Notes: generated from the sequence alone by a model not told the origin. DNA of 64,000 nt from Onthophagus taurus (GCF_036711975.1 NC_091976.1:34658001-34722000); one strand, 5' to 3'. Shown: positions 32,579 to 45,074, counted from the stretch's first letter. Numbers and translations are program-made.

Positions 32579-35500
32579 CATTAAAACGTTATTGTATATC
32601 ATAGAATAAAAAATTCGCGTAACCTCTTGGTGATCCACAACCTACAGCAGAGACATCAATGACTAATTCTAAATTACTTCACATAATGATTTTTATTTTT
32701 GTTGCTTAAAAATATTTTCAAAAATGATTTATGAGTTAATGCTGAATATAAAAGGAATTTAGCATTGGAAATCCCTCCCATTTCCGGTCGGTTCGGGTTT
32801 AATGGGCCATAAGATGCAGGGGCAAATAAATATAATCACCGTCTTATGTCACGGTTGTCGTTATAAGGAGTTTAGGAACGAACCGTTTCAGGTATAATGT
32901 TAAATCGAAAAAGAACAAAGCATCCCATTTGCCGCTTACTTAGTGTTTCACTTGCGAAAATGGTTAGATTTTATCGTTCCGGCTCGATTCGTAAGCGCAA
33001 TTTTAATTTTATACGCGAGGAGAGTAAAAGCGAGAAACTAGAATGGGAAGAGGAACTTGCGCCGGTAATCCCCACTTTGGAAAACTCAATTTCCGGTAAA
33101 GACTGTGAAATTTACAAACAAAATAAATTCTCGGGACGTGGTCCGTTAGCGGGGCGGCGATTGATCACCGCCGGCTTCTTCGGCACATCAGCCTAATGAC
33201 ACGTTATTCAAAGGGGGGCTCTCTCTCTCTCTCGGGGTACTTAATTAACCCCCCGGCAGGGATCTGCGTTGTCTTGTTTCCAACGTTGAGACTAATGGCC
33301 CAACGAAACTCAGTTTCTACCCCAACAACGAACGCGACCAAAATGGCGGAGGCGACGGGTTATCTGGATAAATAAATAAATAATCGGAGAATTGGACGTT
33401 TTAAGGCATTCAAATCGACGACAATTGTGCACCAAACGCATAAATCGACCGAAACTCGAGTCCCGTTTACCGAATTTACTCGATTTACTCGGGTTATGTT
33501 GTTATAGAGGCGCCTCGAGCGGCATAAATTGACGCATTAATTTCGAACGAGTATTTAGTCGGTCTCTCAAATGGTCGACAATGTAAATTACATAGTTTAC
33601 ATTATGTAACACCGACAATATCTATTAGTTTTAGAAACATTTTTACTAACTTTAATTATTAAAATGTTATCTACGAGGATCTAAACGTGGGGCTCGGTTA
33701 GGCAAGAGAAAATTTCGCCAGTAGACATAAAGGAAAACTTAATAACTGTAATTAAAACTTTGTGGCGTCGTCGCTGAGCGAAGAAAAACACAGGCAAAAA
33801 AAAGGATGGCCCCCGAAATTCGCTGCCAGACGGCGAGCGACGCCGGCATATTTAAAGACGCCCGGAGACAATATCTTTACACGGAATTAATTTTAATTAA
33901 GAACTCTTACAAGATGTTTTCGTCGTCGCCAGTTGGATCTGCATATTCGCCACTTTTCGTTCTCACCATCTGTTAAGTGAGAGAAGTGAAACTTTGCAGA
34001 CATACGGAAAAAAATTAAAGATTTAAGTATTCAGCTTCGCCCCTTAATTGACTCGGTTGTTTCGTTGATTGAGAACAAAATGATGTATTTTTTTAAAGCA
34101 TTTAACATGCAAAATATAACCTGTAAAATTTGATTTTTATCTTTCGACACTGGAAATTTTAACCTCGCTTGAAACGATATCGAGATCGTTCGCAAAATCA
34201 TCCAAAAAGCGAGAGCACCATTACGAGAGGCCGCAAATGCCTTTTACGGCCTCTCGTATGGGGCTCCTTCGGATCGTGCCTCAACCCCCCCTAATTGCGA
34301 TCGCAGTACGGTTGCGAACGGGAGTTAATAAAATAAAATCGAATCTACGATGAGAAAGGGTGAAAAAAAACGACAAGAAGAAGAAAAAGTAAAAGAGGGG
34401 GCACAGGTGAGCGAAAGAGCGCCCTTCCGCTACGCGTAATGACGTTTTCCCCCTCTCGTCAGAAACTTTGATTATAGTTTTATTGCGCCACTACACTCGG
34501 TTTGATGGGCGGCCCGCGTGTATCGATTGCTCCCCATTCCTCGGGGGGCGAAGCTCTCACATTTCATCGATTCTTAGAGATACACCCGGCGCGCGAGCTT
34601 TTTGTTGTTTATCGACGTGCTCTACATTCTACGACGACTGAAATCCGACGCGAACAGATGGCGTGGTTATTTATATCACCTCTTCGCGGGTTGTAGATTA
34701 GAAGCCTAATCTGTCAAAAATGTCTCCGGCGAAAGTTCGTCCCCTCGCGTCATGTTCTTTTGCGTGAAAAGGAAAAGGTAGAAAACTCGTCACGTTTTCA
34801 ACCGGGGATTAATAAAATATGCAAAACAAACACAAGTTTCGGATTTGCTACGACCGGTTTGGAGGCGTCGGTTCAGCGTCCCCTTTCGTTTGTCTTTCGA
34901 GTTACATCCGGTCGACTTCGTTAAGACCCGGCTCAAAATGAAGATTTTGACAAATTACTTTCGACTACAATGCGAGTAATCAAAAAGAATTAAAGTATCA
35001 TCAAGAAATTTAATTTCAGCTTTTTTATTTTTAAGAGTTACACGGAGAAATTCGCACCGCAGGAATTACGTACGTGCATAGTACTGAAATAGTTTCTCTT
35101 CAGGACGAGAAACGAGAAAGTCGGATGCCTACGCAATTAGTGCGGGATTCTTTGTAGGCGGGCGTGAAGAGACTCGGGAGCCATACGGTCCGGAGTGGAT
35201 TCTCGCTGAAATATGACCCTTTGCCGCGGTGGGGCGCCCTTATAGCCGGAGACAGGCTCATCACCGGCGCGGGGCCGTTTGCGAGCCGCAAAACAAGGAG
35301 GGGGCGGGGAAAATCTGCAGGATGCCGTCGCCTGTCGCTGGAATAAACGACGCTGGGGAACATTTTTCAAAGGGGACGCAAGTGTTGTTTGTCGCCGTGA
35401 AATATCACCGAAGCGTAAGAGAAAATGCGCGCGCAAACGAACAGATTTTCTCAACACCAGTTACTTCCATTTTTAACATTTAATAAAATAAGAATGGTGA

Positions 35501-35835
35501 CTTGGACACCTAAGGAGACAAATCGACAGATGGAAAACCTTGTAGAGTAGTATTCCTTTGCTGGCAGATTCTAATTTTTTGGACGCAATCTTTTTCACTC
35601 AATATTTATTGTAATATTTGAGGTATATAACATTCTGCCAAAACTATCTAAACATCTACCATTAGTTTCTCATCCCTTGGCAGCAACATCCAGTCCTACC
35701 AGCAGATTTTAAGCTTTTGGAAATACTGTTTCCAAATCATCTTCTCTAGCAGCATCTAGACTTCCAGCAGTAATATCTAGATCTCTACCAGAAGAAGAAA
35801 TCAGTAGTCTTTTGCTAGCATTAAGTAATCTTCTG
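32579..35835. other. Intergenic region, no recognisable gene
   Basis: Contains a CT microsatellite at about 33219-33235 and CpG-containing, moderately GC-rich stretches near 34200-34700 and 35160-35350. Overlapping open frames appear on both strands there without family resemblance. 35600-35830 is cryptically simple, with recurring AGCAG/CTAGA words. A 99-codon frame at 32897-33196 has no recognised homologue, and I do not call it. Confidence 0.4.
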
Positions 35836-35837
35836 TA

Positions 35838-37240
35838 CAGGGTGGTTCAAATTCGATGTCCGAATAGGCTAACTCGAAAACTATAAGAGTTAGAAGAAAA
35901 GTAGCTGACATGTCATGATCTCGTTTTTCGAGAAACTGCTAATGCCGAAAACCTCATAACGCTATCGTCTTTTGTTTTTCCGCTAGAGGCCAAAATTGAA
36001 AATATCGTAAAACCCGCAAATGTAATTATCTTGGTTATTATTATAGGTGGAGTATTATAACTAAGACATTATATGGACACTTTTTTACAGAGAATTTGAT
36101 GACGTAGTCAAAAAAATTTTGTCGGCTTTAGATTTTGAGATATTATCACAATTTTCGTTTTTTTAAATGGAAACAACCACTGATTATTCGCTTAATAAAT
36201 TCGTTATTTTTTTCTGATTACAAAAATATAGGGTTTGACAGGTCTATTTCTTATTGTTTTAGAACAAAACTAAAAATAAACTTTTCTTTTAGTGTCGTCC
36301 AAGAAATTAAATTTACAGTTTCCTGTAAATTACGGTTCTATAACTAAAAATTAAAAAAACATATTTCTGATATTTGAAACAAATATATTTGTTGAACTGT
36401 TTAATTTATATATGTTTTACACAAAAATTGGAATAGATTGCATTATTTCACATTTTTTATTACGATTTAATATTATTTTTAAATTACTTAATAAATTATC
36501 GATAGATGGCGCTCATGTTTTTTTTTAATTCAAATAAACATAGCAACATTTGTTTGTATTCAAAAATTTTCTGAAGTGTCACTTTAAAAATCCTGTTTTT
36601 AAGATCAATTACGAAAATTTTGAAAAGTTTGACATGTTAGAATGTTACATATTAAAAAATGATTTGTTTTTAAATACCAGAAGTTATCTTCGTATTTAAT
36701 TGTTAACTTTTTAGATTTTACCTACCGCCCCGCAACTTACAGGAAACTGTAAATTTAATTTCCTCGCCGACACTAGATGGAAATTTTATAAAAAAAGTTT
36801 ATTTTTAGCTTTATTCTAAAACAATAAGAAATATACCAGTCGAACCCTATATTTTTGTAATCAGAAAAAAATAACTAATTTAATAAGCGAATAATCAGTG
36901 GTTGTTTCCATTTAAAAAAACGAAAATTCTCATGATATCTCAAAATCTAAAACCGAAAATTTTTTTTTGACTATGTCATGAAATTCTCTGTAAAAAAGTG
37001 TCCATATAATGTCGTAGTGATAATACTCCACCTATAATAATAACCAAGATAATTGCACTTATTGGTTTTACGATATTTTCAATTTTGGCCTCTAGGGGAA
37101 AAACAAAAGACGGTAGCGCTATGAGGTTTTCGGCGTTAGCAGTTTCTCGAACAACGAGATCATGACATGTAAGCTACTTTTTTTCTAACTCTTATAGTTT
37201 CCGAGTTAGCCTATTCGGACATCGAATTTGAACCACCCTG
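35838..37240. mobile_element. Palindromic CAGGGTGG element, copy 2 (1403 bp, diverged)
   Basis: It has the same ends (CAGGGTGGTTCAAATTCGAT), TA flanks at 35836-35837 and 37241-37242, and near-complete palindrome as the copies at 20.7 and 40.2 kb. It is shorter and clearly diverged. The ATTTACAGTTTCCTGTAAAT hairpin is kept in each arm at about 36315 and 36740. No transposase. Confidence 0.87.
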
Positions 37241-37242
37241 TA

Positions 37243-38839
37243 CATTATACCTAGTCACCCGTCATAAGTTTTTAACCCTTGAAAATAGTAGCTAGTCCTC
37301 CATCACCAATAGCTACTATAGAAGTTATGATTTGGGTTGGACTTAAACGAGATGTTATAAGAAGCCTACAGTTAAATCTAAAATGCCCACTTCGCGTCAC
37401 TATTTCCAATTATTTGATACGTTTTTGATAAAAACAATTCGACAGTAATAAACACAGTTGAAATTACATCGTAGACGCTACAAGTGCAAACGCAATTAAC
37501 TGTGGATGAGGATCACAGAACCCTATTTGCCTATCTGAATCTGACAAAATCGATATCCTGGTTGGTTTTATCCGTGACTAACGGACATTTCACGTCATTG
37601 TTGTCGCAAGAGGAGAGCTGTTGTACAACAGGTTCGAATAATTAGAAATATTGAAAAATGAAATATGAAAATTCATTGCGCTGCAATAATGACTGCAAAT
37701 ATTCCGTGCGTGTTTGTTAGTAGCGGCTTAAAAGTTAAGGTAAATATAAACATTGTCAGTGGCCACAGTAACAAACGCGCCGGCATAAATCTATGTAAAT
37801 TTACGAGTGCTGCGATTCCGCTATAAAACATAACGGAATTACAATTTACGTAGTACCCGTCATAAATCCGGAAAAATATTTGCACGCCTCAATCATGTGT
37901 CGCAATTCAGCGAGCGCGAATCCGGATTTCGTTTTCAAACCGGTACGGTGAAAAAATGTAAAATATATTTTTTTTTATGAAGAAATAGTGTTTTTTGTGT
38001 AATTAAAATTTTCTTTAAGAAGGCGAACACAAACGAGGGGACACATAAAGCCGAAAAGGTGACGGCCACGGCACGCGTACTCCTTAATTATGCATTAATT
38101 AATTACTTTAGAAAGCCGTGCGCGGTTCCGAAAGGGTCCCGCGAATTTCTAAGGAAGGACCTAGTACATCCCGGGACTCGGGATTTAACGAGCGCATTCG
38201 ATGGTCCTTAAGAAGTGCCACCCAACTCTCTACGACCCTCTCTCTCCCCTTCTTTTTAAAGCGTCGCACAACAAACTAAATTTAAACTTAAATCTTTTTT
38301 GTTGGAAAAAGAAGAAATATTTCTTCTTTTGATTAATACCATCTTGTTACCAAGTAGATTGTGGTGGTAGTAATTTTTCCCAAAAGGTAGCCTCGGGCGT
38401 CTAATAACCGAGTTTCAACCCTCTAGCGGCACAAGTACAAAGTAAGAGAGAGACTAGATAATTACGTCACGACATGGCACATCAACGGAATTATAATGCG
38501 CTATCAGCGCACCCATTATCTAAGCAACCCGGCTTATCGCTGCTCATCTGTTCGCTTTATCCAGGCTCGCACGCCTCTGTCTCACGAACGTTCTATGCTT
38601 TAAACTATTCCTGCAGCACTACCAGCATTAAACCTTTTAATAATAATAATAATTATGGATCAACAAACATTAATGTTGTTTACAAATTATATATTCACAA
38701 GAAAACTTTGTGGTATATGTTATATATATATAAAATTTAGAAAAATATAAAAAATAACATTAAAACCCCTTTAACCCATTGTACTCTTAAAGAAAATATT
38801 TGCACTTTTCCCGGCGAAAATTGAAATGCCTCTACAGTT
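37243..38839. other. Intergenic region, no recognisable gene
   Basis: I searched here for the remaining YIPF5 exons (transmembrane exons after the IWQK exon) and did not find them. The region is AT-rich with a CpG-containing part at 37860-38260. Short frames only. Confidence 0.4.
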
Positions 38840-39050
38840 TTACTTCCAGAAATTCCACTCAACCCAGTTTGCGGTGAATGAGGGGTTCTTTCGGGCCCGG
38901 GCCAGGGCTAATGCTATTTCGTTGTTTGCCATAGGAAGGCCTTGCTGTCTGAGCGATGCCTTTTTTGCAACCGCAGGAGCAGTTCCACTTGTCCGACCCT
39001 TCCCCCCTTTTTTTAACCACTTTGACAGTGACGGCGGTTGTATTTTTTTA
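38840..39050 (-). CDS. Unidentified GC-rich coding-like frame beside YIPF5 exon 3
   Basis: A minus-strand frame of about 65-70 codons ends at a TAA (38840-38842). It reads as a basic stretch (KWLKKGGKGRTSG), then an Ala-rich helix-like part (NNEIALALARARKNP), then an aromatic end (NWVEWNFWK). Codons are GC-rich against AT-rich surroundings, which suggests coding or inserted sequence. It begins only about 40-60 bases downstream of the YIPF5 exon-3 donor and contains an internal ATG (MANNEIA). I do not recognise it. It could be an alternative terminal exon, a separate small gene or a transposon scrap. The opposite strand is also open. Confidence 0.25.
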
Positions 39051-39090
39051 TAATTTATTTCTTTTATTAATATTAAATAATTAAACTTAC

Positions 39091-42000
39091 CTTTTGCCAG
39101 ATATGATGCAAGTTAACACCAAGTTCTGAAACACAAAAAATAAAAAATCAATGAAAATAAGACATTTAATTATCCTTTCAATACATGCGCATAATTTAAA
39201 TTACCATTTTGCACTAGCGCCATCTTTCTTGGCTAGCTGTTTCAAATGACAAAGCTAAAACTGGCACTAGCCTAGAACTAGAAAGTTGTGCGTCTTCAGA
39301 CGATAAAATGTAACGGTACAAGCGCATATACTAGAAGGTTAAGTATTTTTGAGGAAGGTACTTAACCCTATCATCGTCGGCTTGGGGTTTAGAAGCATCC
39401 AAAAGTTAGAAACTGTTAAACTGGGATCTGTCAGGAACTGTGAGAGTTACTCTCTCACATCCATTCGCACAGATGCGGAGAAATTCAGTCCGGCCGGAGA
39501 TTACGTTGGTACGTTAAACGGTTTGTTTTGTTAGTTGTAAATCCATGGGGGGAATGGGGACGAGGACCTCGCGGAAAACAGGATAAGAGCAGATTTCCTA
39601 ATGCACCGACTCGTACTTCTTAACTAGTAGGGAAAAGCAGTCTCCCCCAGAAATTAATCATTCCGCCGGAGTTACATGACACTTCCATTTGGACATAGAA
39701 ACTGCAGTTTGTTCGCTAACCAAATTTTGCAACGGCGAAGGCTTCGACGGAGATCGATTGACGACCGTCGTCGATGTCGCTTCTTCTATATCGCGGAGGG
39801 CCCCAATTAGGGGGCGGTTTCGACGACTTGGAAAAATACCACCACTTTACAAGACTCCGTTGTCTTCTCGCTTAGTGTTACGAATATTTAAATTCCACGA
39901 GCATCGTCTTAATCCTGCACGTTCTACTTGGTAAAAGGGGGTTTTAACATTCTTTGTATCGATTTTTAAATTTTTGTTAGAAATAAAATTTTAAATATTT
40001 TTGAAACAATTTTAATTTTTCAAAAAATCCGTCTACGTTAGCATTTCATAAAATATTTCTTAAGATAAAGACGCCGCGTTTGGATTATATTACAGCTTCA
40101 TTCACCAATTTATTAACATTAATTAAAATCCAGTGAAAATTGAGACTAACTACTTGAGTACTATTCAAGATTAATTTGTATTTTTTTGAATATTTAGAGT
40201 GTACAGGGTGGTTCAAATTCGATGTCCGAATAGGCTAACTCGAAAACTATAAGAGTTAGAAGAAAAGTAACTGACATGTCATGATCTCGTTTTTCGAGAA
40301 ACTGCTAATGTCGAAAACCTCATAGCGCTATCGTCTTTTGTTTTTCCCCTAGAGGCCAAAATTGAAAATATCGTAAAACCAATAAGTGCAATTATCTTGG
40401 TTAATATTATAGGTGGAGTATTATAACTAAGACATTATATGGATACTTTTTTACAGAGAATTTGATGACGTAGTCAAAAAAATTTTTTCGAATTTAGATT
40501 TTGAGATATTGTCACAATTTTCGTTTTTTTAAATGGATACAACCACTCATTATTCGCTTGTTAAATTCGTTATTTTTTTCTGATTACAAAAATATGGGGT
40601 TAGATAGATCTATTTCTTATTGTTTTGGAATAAAGTTAAAAATAAACTTTTTTTTTAGTGTCGTCAAAGAAATTAAATTTACAGTTTCCTGTAAATTATA
40701 ACTAAAAATTAAAAACACATTAACGATATTTGAAACAAATATATTTGGTGAACTATTTAATTTATATTTGTTTTACACAAAAGTTGGAATAGATTGCATT
40801 ATTTCACATTTTTTATTAATATTTAATTGTATTATTAAATAAAAAATTTAAAAAAATTAAAATTAAATGATATTTGTATTCAAAAATTTTTTTTTAAGAT
40901 CGATTACGAAAAGTTTAACATGTTAGAATAACATATTAACATATTAAAAAATAAAGTAAATTTTATATAAATTTTTAGTAGAATAATTTTTAGTTATAGT
41001 TACAGGAAACTGTAAATTTAATTTCTTTAACGACACTAAAAAAAAATTTATTTTTAGCTTTTTAATTTAATAATTAAATAAGAAGATAACTTCTGGTATT
41101 TAAAAACAAATATTTTTTTTAATATGTAACGTTCTAACATGTTAAACTTTTCAAAATTTTCGTAATTCATCTTAAAAACAGGATTTTTAAAGTGACACAT
41201 CAGAAAATTTTTTAATATAAACAAATGGCGCCATCTATCAATAATTTATTAAGTCATTTAAGAATAATATTAAATATTAATAAAAAATGTGAAATAATGC
41301 AACCTATTCCAACTTTTGAATAATTACATATATAAATTAAATAGTTCAACAAATATATTTGTTTCAAATATCAGAAATATGTTTTTTTAATTTTTAATTA
41401 TAGTACCGTAATTTACAGGAAACTGTAAATTTAATTTTTTGGAAGACACTAAAAGAAAAGTTTATTTTTAGTTTTATTCTAAAACAATAAGAAATAGACC
41501 TGTCAAACCCTATATTTTTTATAATCAGAAAAAAATAACGAATTTAATAAGCGAATAATCAGTGGTTATTTCCATTTAAAAAAACGAACATTGTGATAAT
41601 ATCTCAAAATCTAAAACCGAAAAAATTTTTTTTATTACGTCATCAAATTCTCTGTAAAAAAGTGTCCATATAATGTCTTAGTTATAATACTCCAGCTATA
41701 ATAATAACCAAGATAATTGCACTTGCTGGTTTTACGATATTTTCAATTTTGGCCTCTAGGGGAAAAACAAAAGACGATAGCGTTTTGAGGTTTTCGACAT
41801 TGGAACTTATTTAAAAAAAGAGATCAAGACATGTAAGCTACTTTTTTTCTAGTTCTTATAGTTTCCGAGATAGCCTATTCGGACATCGAATTTGAACCAC
41901 CCTGTACATATAAAAGATTCAAAACAAATTTGTTGAGGAACTTCTTATAAAACAATTTAAACATATTAAGAAGAAATAAGATGGAGAAAGAAGTCGTGCG

Positions 42001-42935
42001 TTATCTACATCTTTGGAGGGGAGCAAAAACGTCTTCATATTTCGCGTTGAAAAATTTAACTTTAAGATAACCGGGCCGTCCTGGCGACGACAGCCCACCC
42101 CGTCCTTAAACAGGATATACGCGGCCACATTTCAGGATAAACACCGGCCTCATCCCGCGCAAATAAACAACAGCGACCGTTTCACGATCGCAACTGCACT
42201 TGGCAAACGTGGTCGCTCGTAAAACATGACTAGGATCACACAAATTGACACAAACAATAAAAAAAATGGAGAAAAATAAAACAAAGATACATTACCTTCA
42301 AGTAAAGGAGGTTCATCTTCATAATTTTCACCTTGATACTTTTCTCCAGGAGCGTTTTCAGGGGAAAACGGTGCTTGGTAACCACCTTGGGGGTTTAAAT
42401 ACGGATTATTTCCATATACATTAGGGTAAGCACCCCCTGTTGGTTCGACGGATGCTTCAAATGTTTGAAATGATCTAAAAAATAATAATTAGCTTATTTT
42501 TAAATGTATGTTGTTGGCATTTAAGTTTAAACTATAAAATTCAAAAAGGGCAAAAAAAAATAAAAATCAATTTCAATCCCATCCCAGTTGTGTAGCTTTG
42601 AATTACTGTGGAGCTAATCAGCTTGGTCCCCAGTTTCGTGCTTGTGAGTACCGTAGTGGTGGCCCCTCCCGACAACTGTCGACCAGTTCGTTACCCGAAG
42701 TGAAGCAATTACGGTTACTGCCACCCCAATTCTCGAGACACAAAAGATAAACGGAGTTTAGAGCCCCACAAACCGATTTTTTTTTAATAAAAATTATTTA
42801 CAATTCTTGTACAAATTGGGTTTGTTGATCGGGCATAAAGTTGTAGGAATCTTGAGTTGCTTGTTGAAATTGCCCGTAATATTCTTGGTTGGACCAAAAC
42901 TCATTTTGATCTTGAGAGTTTATATTTCCCGACAT
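39091..42935 (-). CDS. YIPF5: YIPF5-like Yip1-domain protein, coding exons 1-3 (partial)
   Basis: YIPF5 is a multi-pass Golgi/ER protein that works with Rab GTPases in early secretory traffic. Three exons were assembled from GT/AG borders. Exon 1 is 42802-42935 (ATG at 42935, MSGNINSQDQNEFW, Gln/Tyr-rich). Exon 2 is 42296-42474 (Pro/Gly/Tyr-rich, ending NYEDEPPLLE). Exon 3 is 39091-39125 (ELGVNLHHIWQK). The phases 2-1 and 1-2 join cleanly, giving 115 residues. The EDEPPLLEELG...IWQK block is the family signature just before the Yip1 membrane domain. The membrane exons should lie at lower coordinates but were not found, so the gene is incomplete here. Intron 2 carries palindromic copy 3. A TTTATTTCAG acceptor directly before the ATG implies a 5'-UTR intron. 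Confidence 0.82.
39245..39300. repeat. Short hexamer-repeat scrap in YIPF5 intron 2
   Basis: CACTAGCCTAGAACTAGAAA followed by a short core (CGTCTTCAGACG): a reduced copy of the window-wide hexamer family. The sequence just before it, GCACTAGCGCCATCTTTCTT, recurs inverted at about 58690-58710 beside LINE-C. Confidence 0.55.
40204..41904. mobile_element. Palindromic CAGGGTGG element, copy 3 (1701 bp), in YIPF5 intron
   Basis: TA flanks are at 40202-40203 and 41905-41906. Almost base-for-base it matches copy 1 at 20718-22410, including the central asymmetry and the three ATTTACAGTTTCCTGTAAAT hairpins. It is much closer to copy 1 than to copy 2, so the two are recent sisters. It occupies the intron between YIPF5 exons 2 and 3. 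Confidence 0.88.
42580..42775 (-). ncRNA. Candidate structured RNA in YIPF5 intron 1
   Basis: A roughly 195-base GC-rich block stands out in the 327-bp AT-rich intron. On the host-gene strand, GGGGTGGCAGTAACC can pair through GTGGC/GCCAC across a hairpin-rich region (including CGACAGTTGTCG). A second hairpin (AGCTCCACAG ... AAAGCT) is followed at once by ACA. That hairpin-hinge-hairpin-ACA layout resembles an H/ACA snoRNA, and intronic placement fits, but the H box is not clear. It could also be a SINE remnant. Low confidence without folding or expression data. Confidence 0.22.
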
Positions 42936-43237
42936 CTGAAATAAAACAATAAGTGTTTTAAAAGAATAATTAATTATTAAAATTAAAAAAGTTACAATAA
43001 AGATTTATTGAAAGCGACATCTTTGCTTTGTTAGAGAAACCTGACGTTATTGATTACAGAAATCTACTTTATCTATTTTAGTGTTGACACGTGGGTAATC
43101 TCACATAATAACAAGTCGTATCAGATTATTGTAAAATAATTAAAAGTACCTCGGAAAATAATGATTGTTAAGTATTAATTTAAAAAAATATTTGAGTGTG
43201 GAATCAATTTTAGATTTTAATTCGATTTAATACTCAC

Positions 43238-43330
43238 TGTGTAATGGATTTTGAGGAATTTATGCGACTCGTCACCACTAAAGATGTCACTACTGAAGTT
43301 TTTATAGTTTAGTTCGAGTTGATTACGCTT
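43238..43330 (-). other. Probable YIPF5 5'-UTR exon
   Basis: On the minus strand a consensus donor, GTGAGTA (43231-43237), follows CATTACACA. The next acceptor is the TTTATTTCAG directly before the YIPF5 ATG, giving a ~300-bp leader intron. The exon's 5' limit is unknown. The TA-flanked palindrome begins about 20-100 bp further upstream. Confidence 0.35.
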
Positions 43331-43353
43331 ATATCCTTGTTTATAGATATCTA

Positions 43354-44557
43354 CAGGATGTATCTGAATGACTGCAACAAACTTCAAGGGGTGATTCTTT
43401 AGTGAATTTTAAGGGTACTTTCATATATGAACCATGGGCGACTTCGGCCCCCCTGGGGAGCTACGCCCCTTCAAAAATGGCGGAAAATTTTGGTTTAATT
43501 TTTTTTTCTCAAAAACCATAAACGCTAGGAAAATGAAATTTGGGGAATATGTTTAACTCATAATTGGGCACGTTTTGACCCTATTTGTACTTTCATCCTA
43601 CCCTTTTAAGCTACTAAACGTAACCACCCCCTTTACATTTTTGCAAAAATTTTTTGTATGCAGATGATAAATACATTAGAAAAATTTTACATAGGTAGAT
43701 GAAAGTATCCTAAAACTTTTTTGTCTCTCTAAAATTTTCCCAAAACCGACAAATTTTTAAGAAAAAAAATAATAAAGCAAACACTGCCCGTTAAACAACG
43801 GGGTTGTCGATCAAAAGTTGGAATGAATTTTGAATGAAAAAATCTTAGTAGGCTTTGCAATCTTTGTCAGAAGTATTTTTGACGTTTAAATGTCAGTTTT
43901 TCTTACTATTATTATTGTTTTTCAAATTAATTTTTGAATAAAGTTCTATCGCATTTACGCTCGTTCACTCGACGTTTCAAAATTTTAAATAAAACAATAA
44001 TAAAGTAAGAAAATCACTGATATTTAAACGTCAAAAATATTTCTGACAAAGATTGCAAAGCCTACTAAGATTTTTTCATTAAAAATTGATTCCAACTTTC
44101 GATTAACAACCCTACAGCTTAACAGTTAGTGTTTGCTTAATTATTTTTTTCTCAGAAATTATTAATTTTTAGAAGAACATCAGAGAGACAAAAAAGTTTT
44201 AGAATAGTATTATCTATCTAACTGAAATTTTTCCAATGTATTTATCATCTTCATAAAAAAAATCTAGGCATAAATTGAACGGGAGTGGTTACGTTTAGTA
44301 GTTTAGAAGGGTAGGTTGAAAGTACAAATAGGGTCAAAACGTGCCCTATTATGAGTTCAACATATTCCCCAAATTTCATTTTCCTAGCGTTTATAGTTTT
44401 TGAGAAAAAGAAATTAAACCAAAATTTTCTGCTATTTTTGGAGGGGTGTAGCTCCTTAGGCGAGCCGAAGTCGCCCATGGTTCATATATCAAAGTACCCT
44501 TAAAATTCACTAAAGAATCACCCTTGAAGTTTGTTGCAGTCATTCAGATACACCCTG
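43354..44557. mobile_element. TA-flanked palindromic element upstream of YIPF5
   Basis: Ends CAGGATGTATCTGAATGACT and the complement of CAGGGTGTATCTGAATGACT are bordered by TA (43352-43353 and 44558-44559). The arms are inverted over most of the 1.2 kb; both contain GGGCGACTTCGGC-like and TTTGACGTTTAAAT-like segments. There is no transposase. Inverted similarity continues outside the TA (CTTGTTTATA on the left, TAAACAAGGC on the right), so the true termini may be slightly further out. It is a different family from the GGTTCAA palindromes but has similar CAGGRTG ends. Confidence 0.75.
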
Positions 44558-44589
44558 TATAAACAAGGCTTATATCATCTGTACATATA

Positions 44590-44940
44590 TATACAACAAT
44601 CTAGCGCTGAATAACTAGAAACATTCCGTTTAGCCGTACCTCTCTTCAGACTCACAATCACTCAAAATATCACTATGTTGCATATTTTTATTGAACTAAA
44701 AGCACAATTAACATTAGACCAACAACAAAAATCATTCGGCTTTAGCCATCTTTAGAGACGTGCAGCTAAACCCAAATGATTCTAGTTCTAGGTATAGTGT
44801 TAGTTCAACAGAGTAACAGTGCAAGTGTAAAACTAGAACTAACGTTCTAGGTCTAGTGTTAGTTGTAGTTTTACACTTACACTGTTACTCTGTTGAACTA
44901 ACACTATACGTAGAACTAGAAACATTTGGGTTGGGTTGGG
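44590..44940. repeat. Hexamer palindromes, compound copy
   Basis: It starts with the outer motif (CAATCTAGCGCTGAATAACT), then a core. A long near-perfect palindrome at about 44790-44910 has arms running from GTATAGTGTTAGTTCAACAG through GTAACAGTG to TTCTAG-type hexamers. Several arms and cores are juxtaposed, as if copies had inserted into or recombined with each other. Confidence 0.7.
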
Positions 44941-45074
44941 TTGTCTCTCAATACAACATAATCCGTCAAAAGTTCTACCACTACACCTGATCAACAGTTC
45001 ATATCTGCAGTTTTATTTGATAAAGCCAAGGCCGAAGCACTGCAATATCTGTGGCAATATGATGACCAGTTTCA

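Noticed and set aside
34502..35483. Several overlapping 60-105 codon frames in a GC-richer area
   Set aside because: Frames are open on both strands at the same place, as expected from composition, with no recognisable domain.
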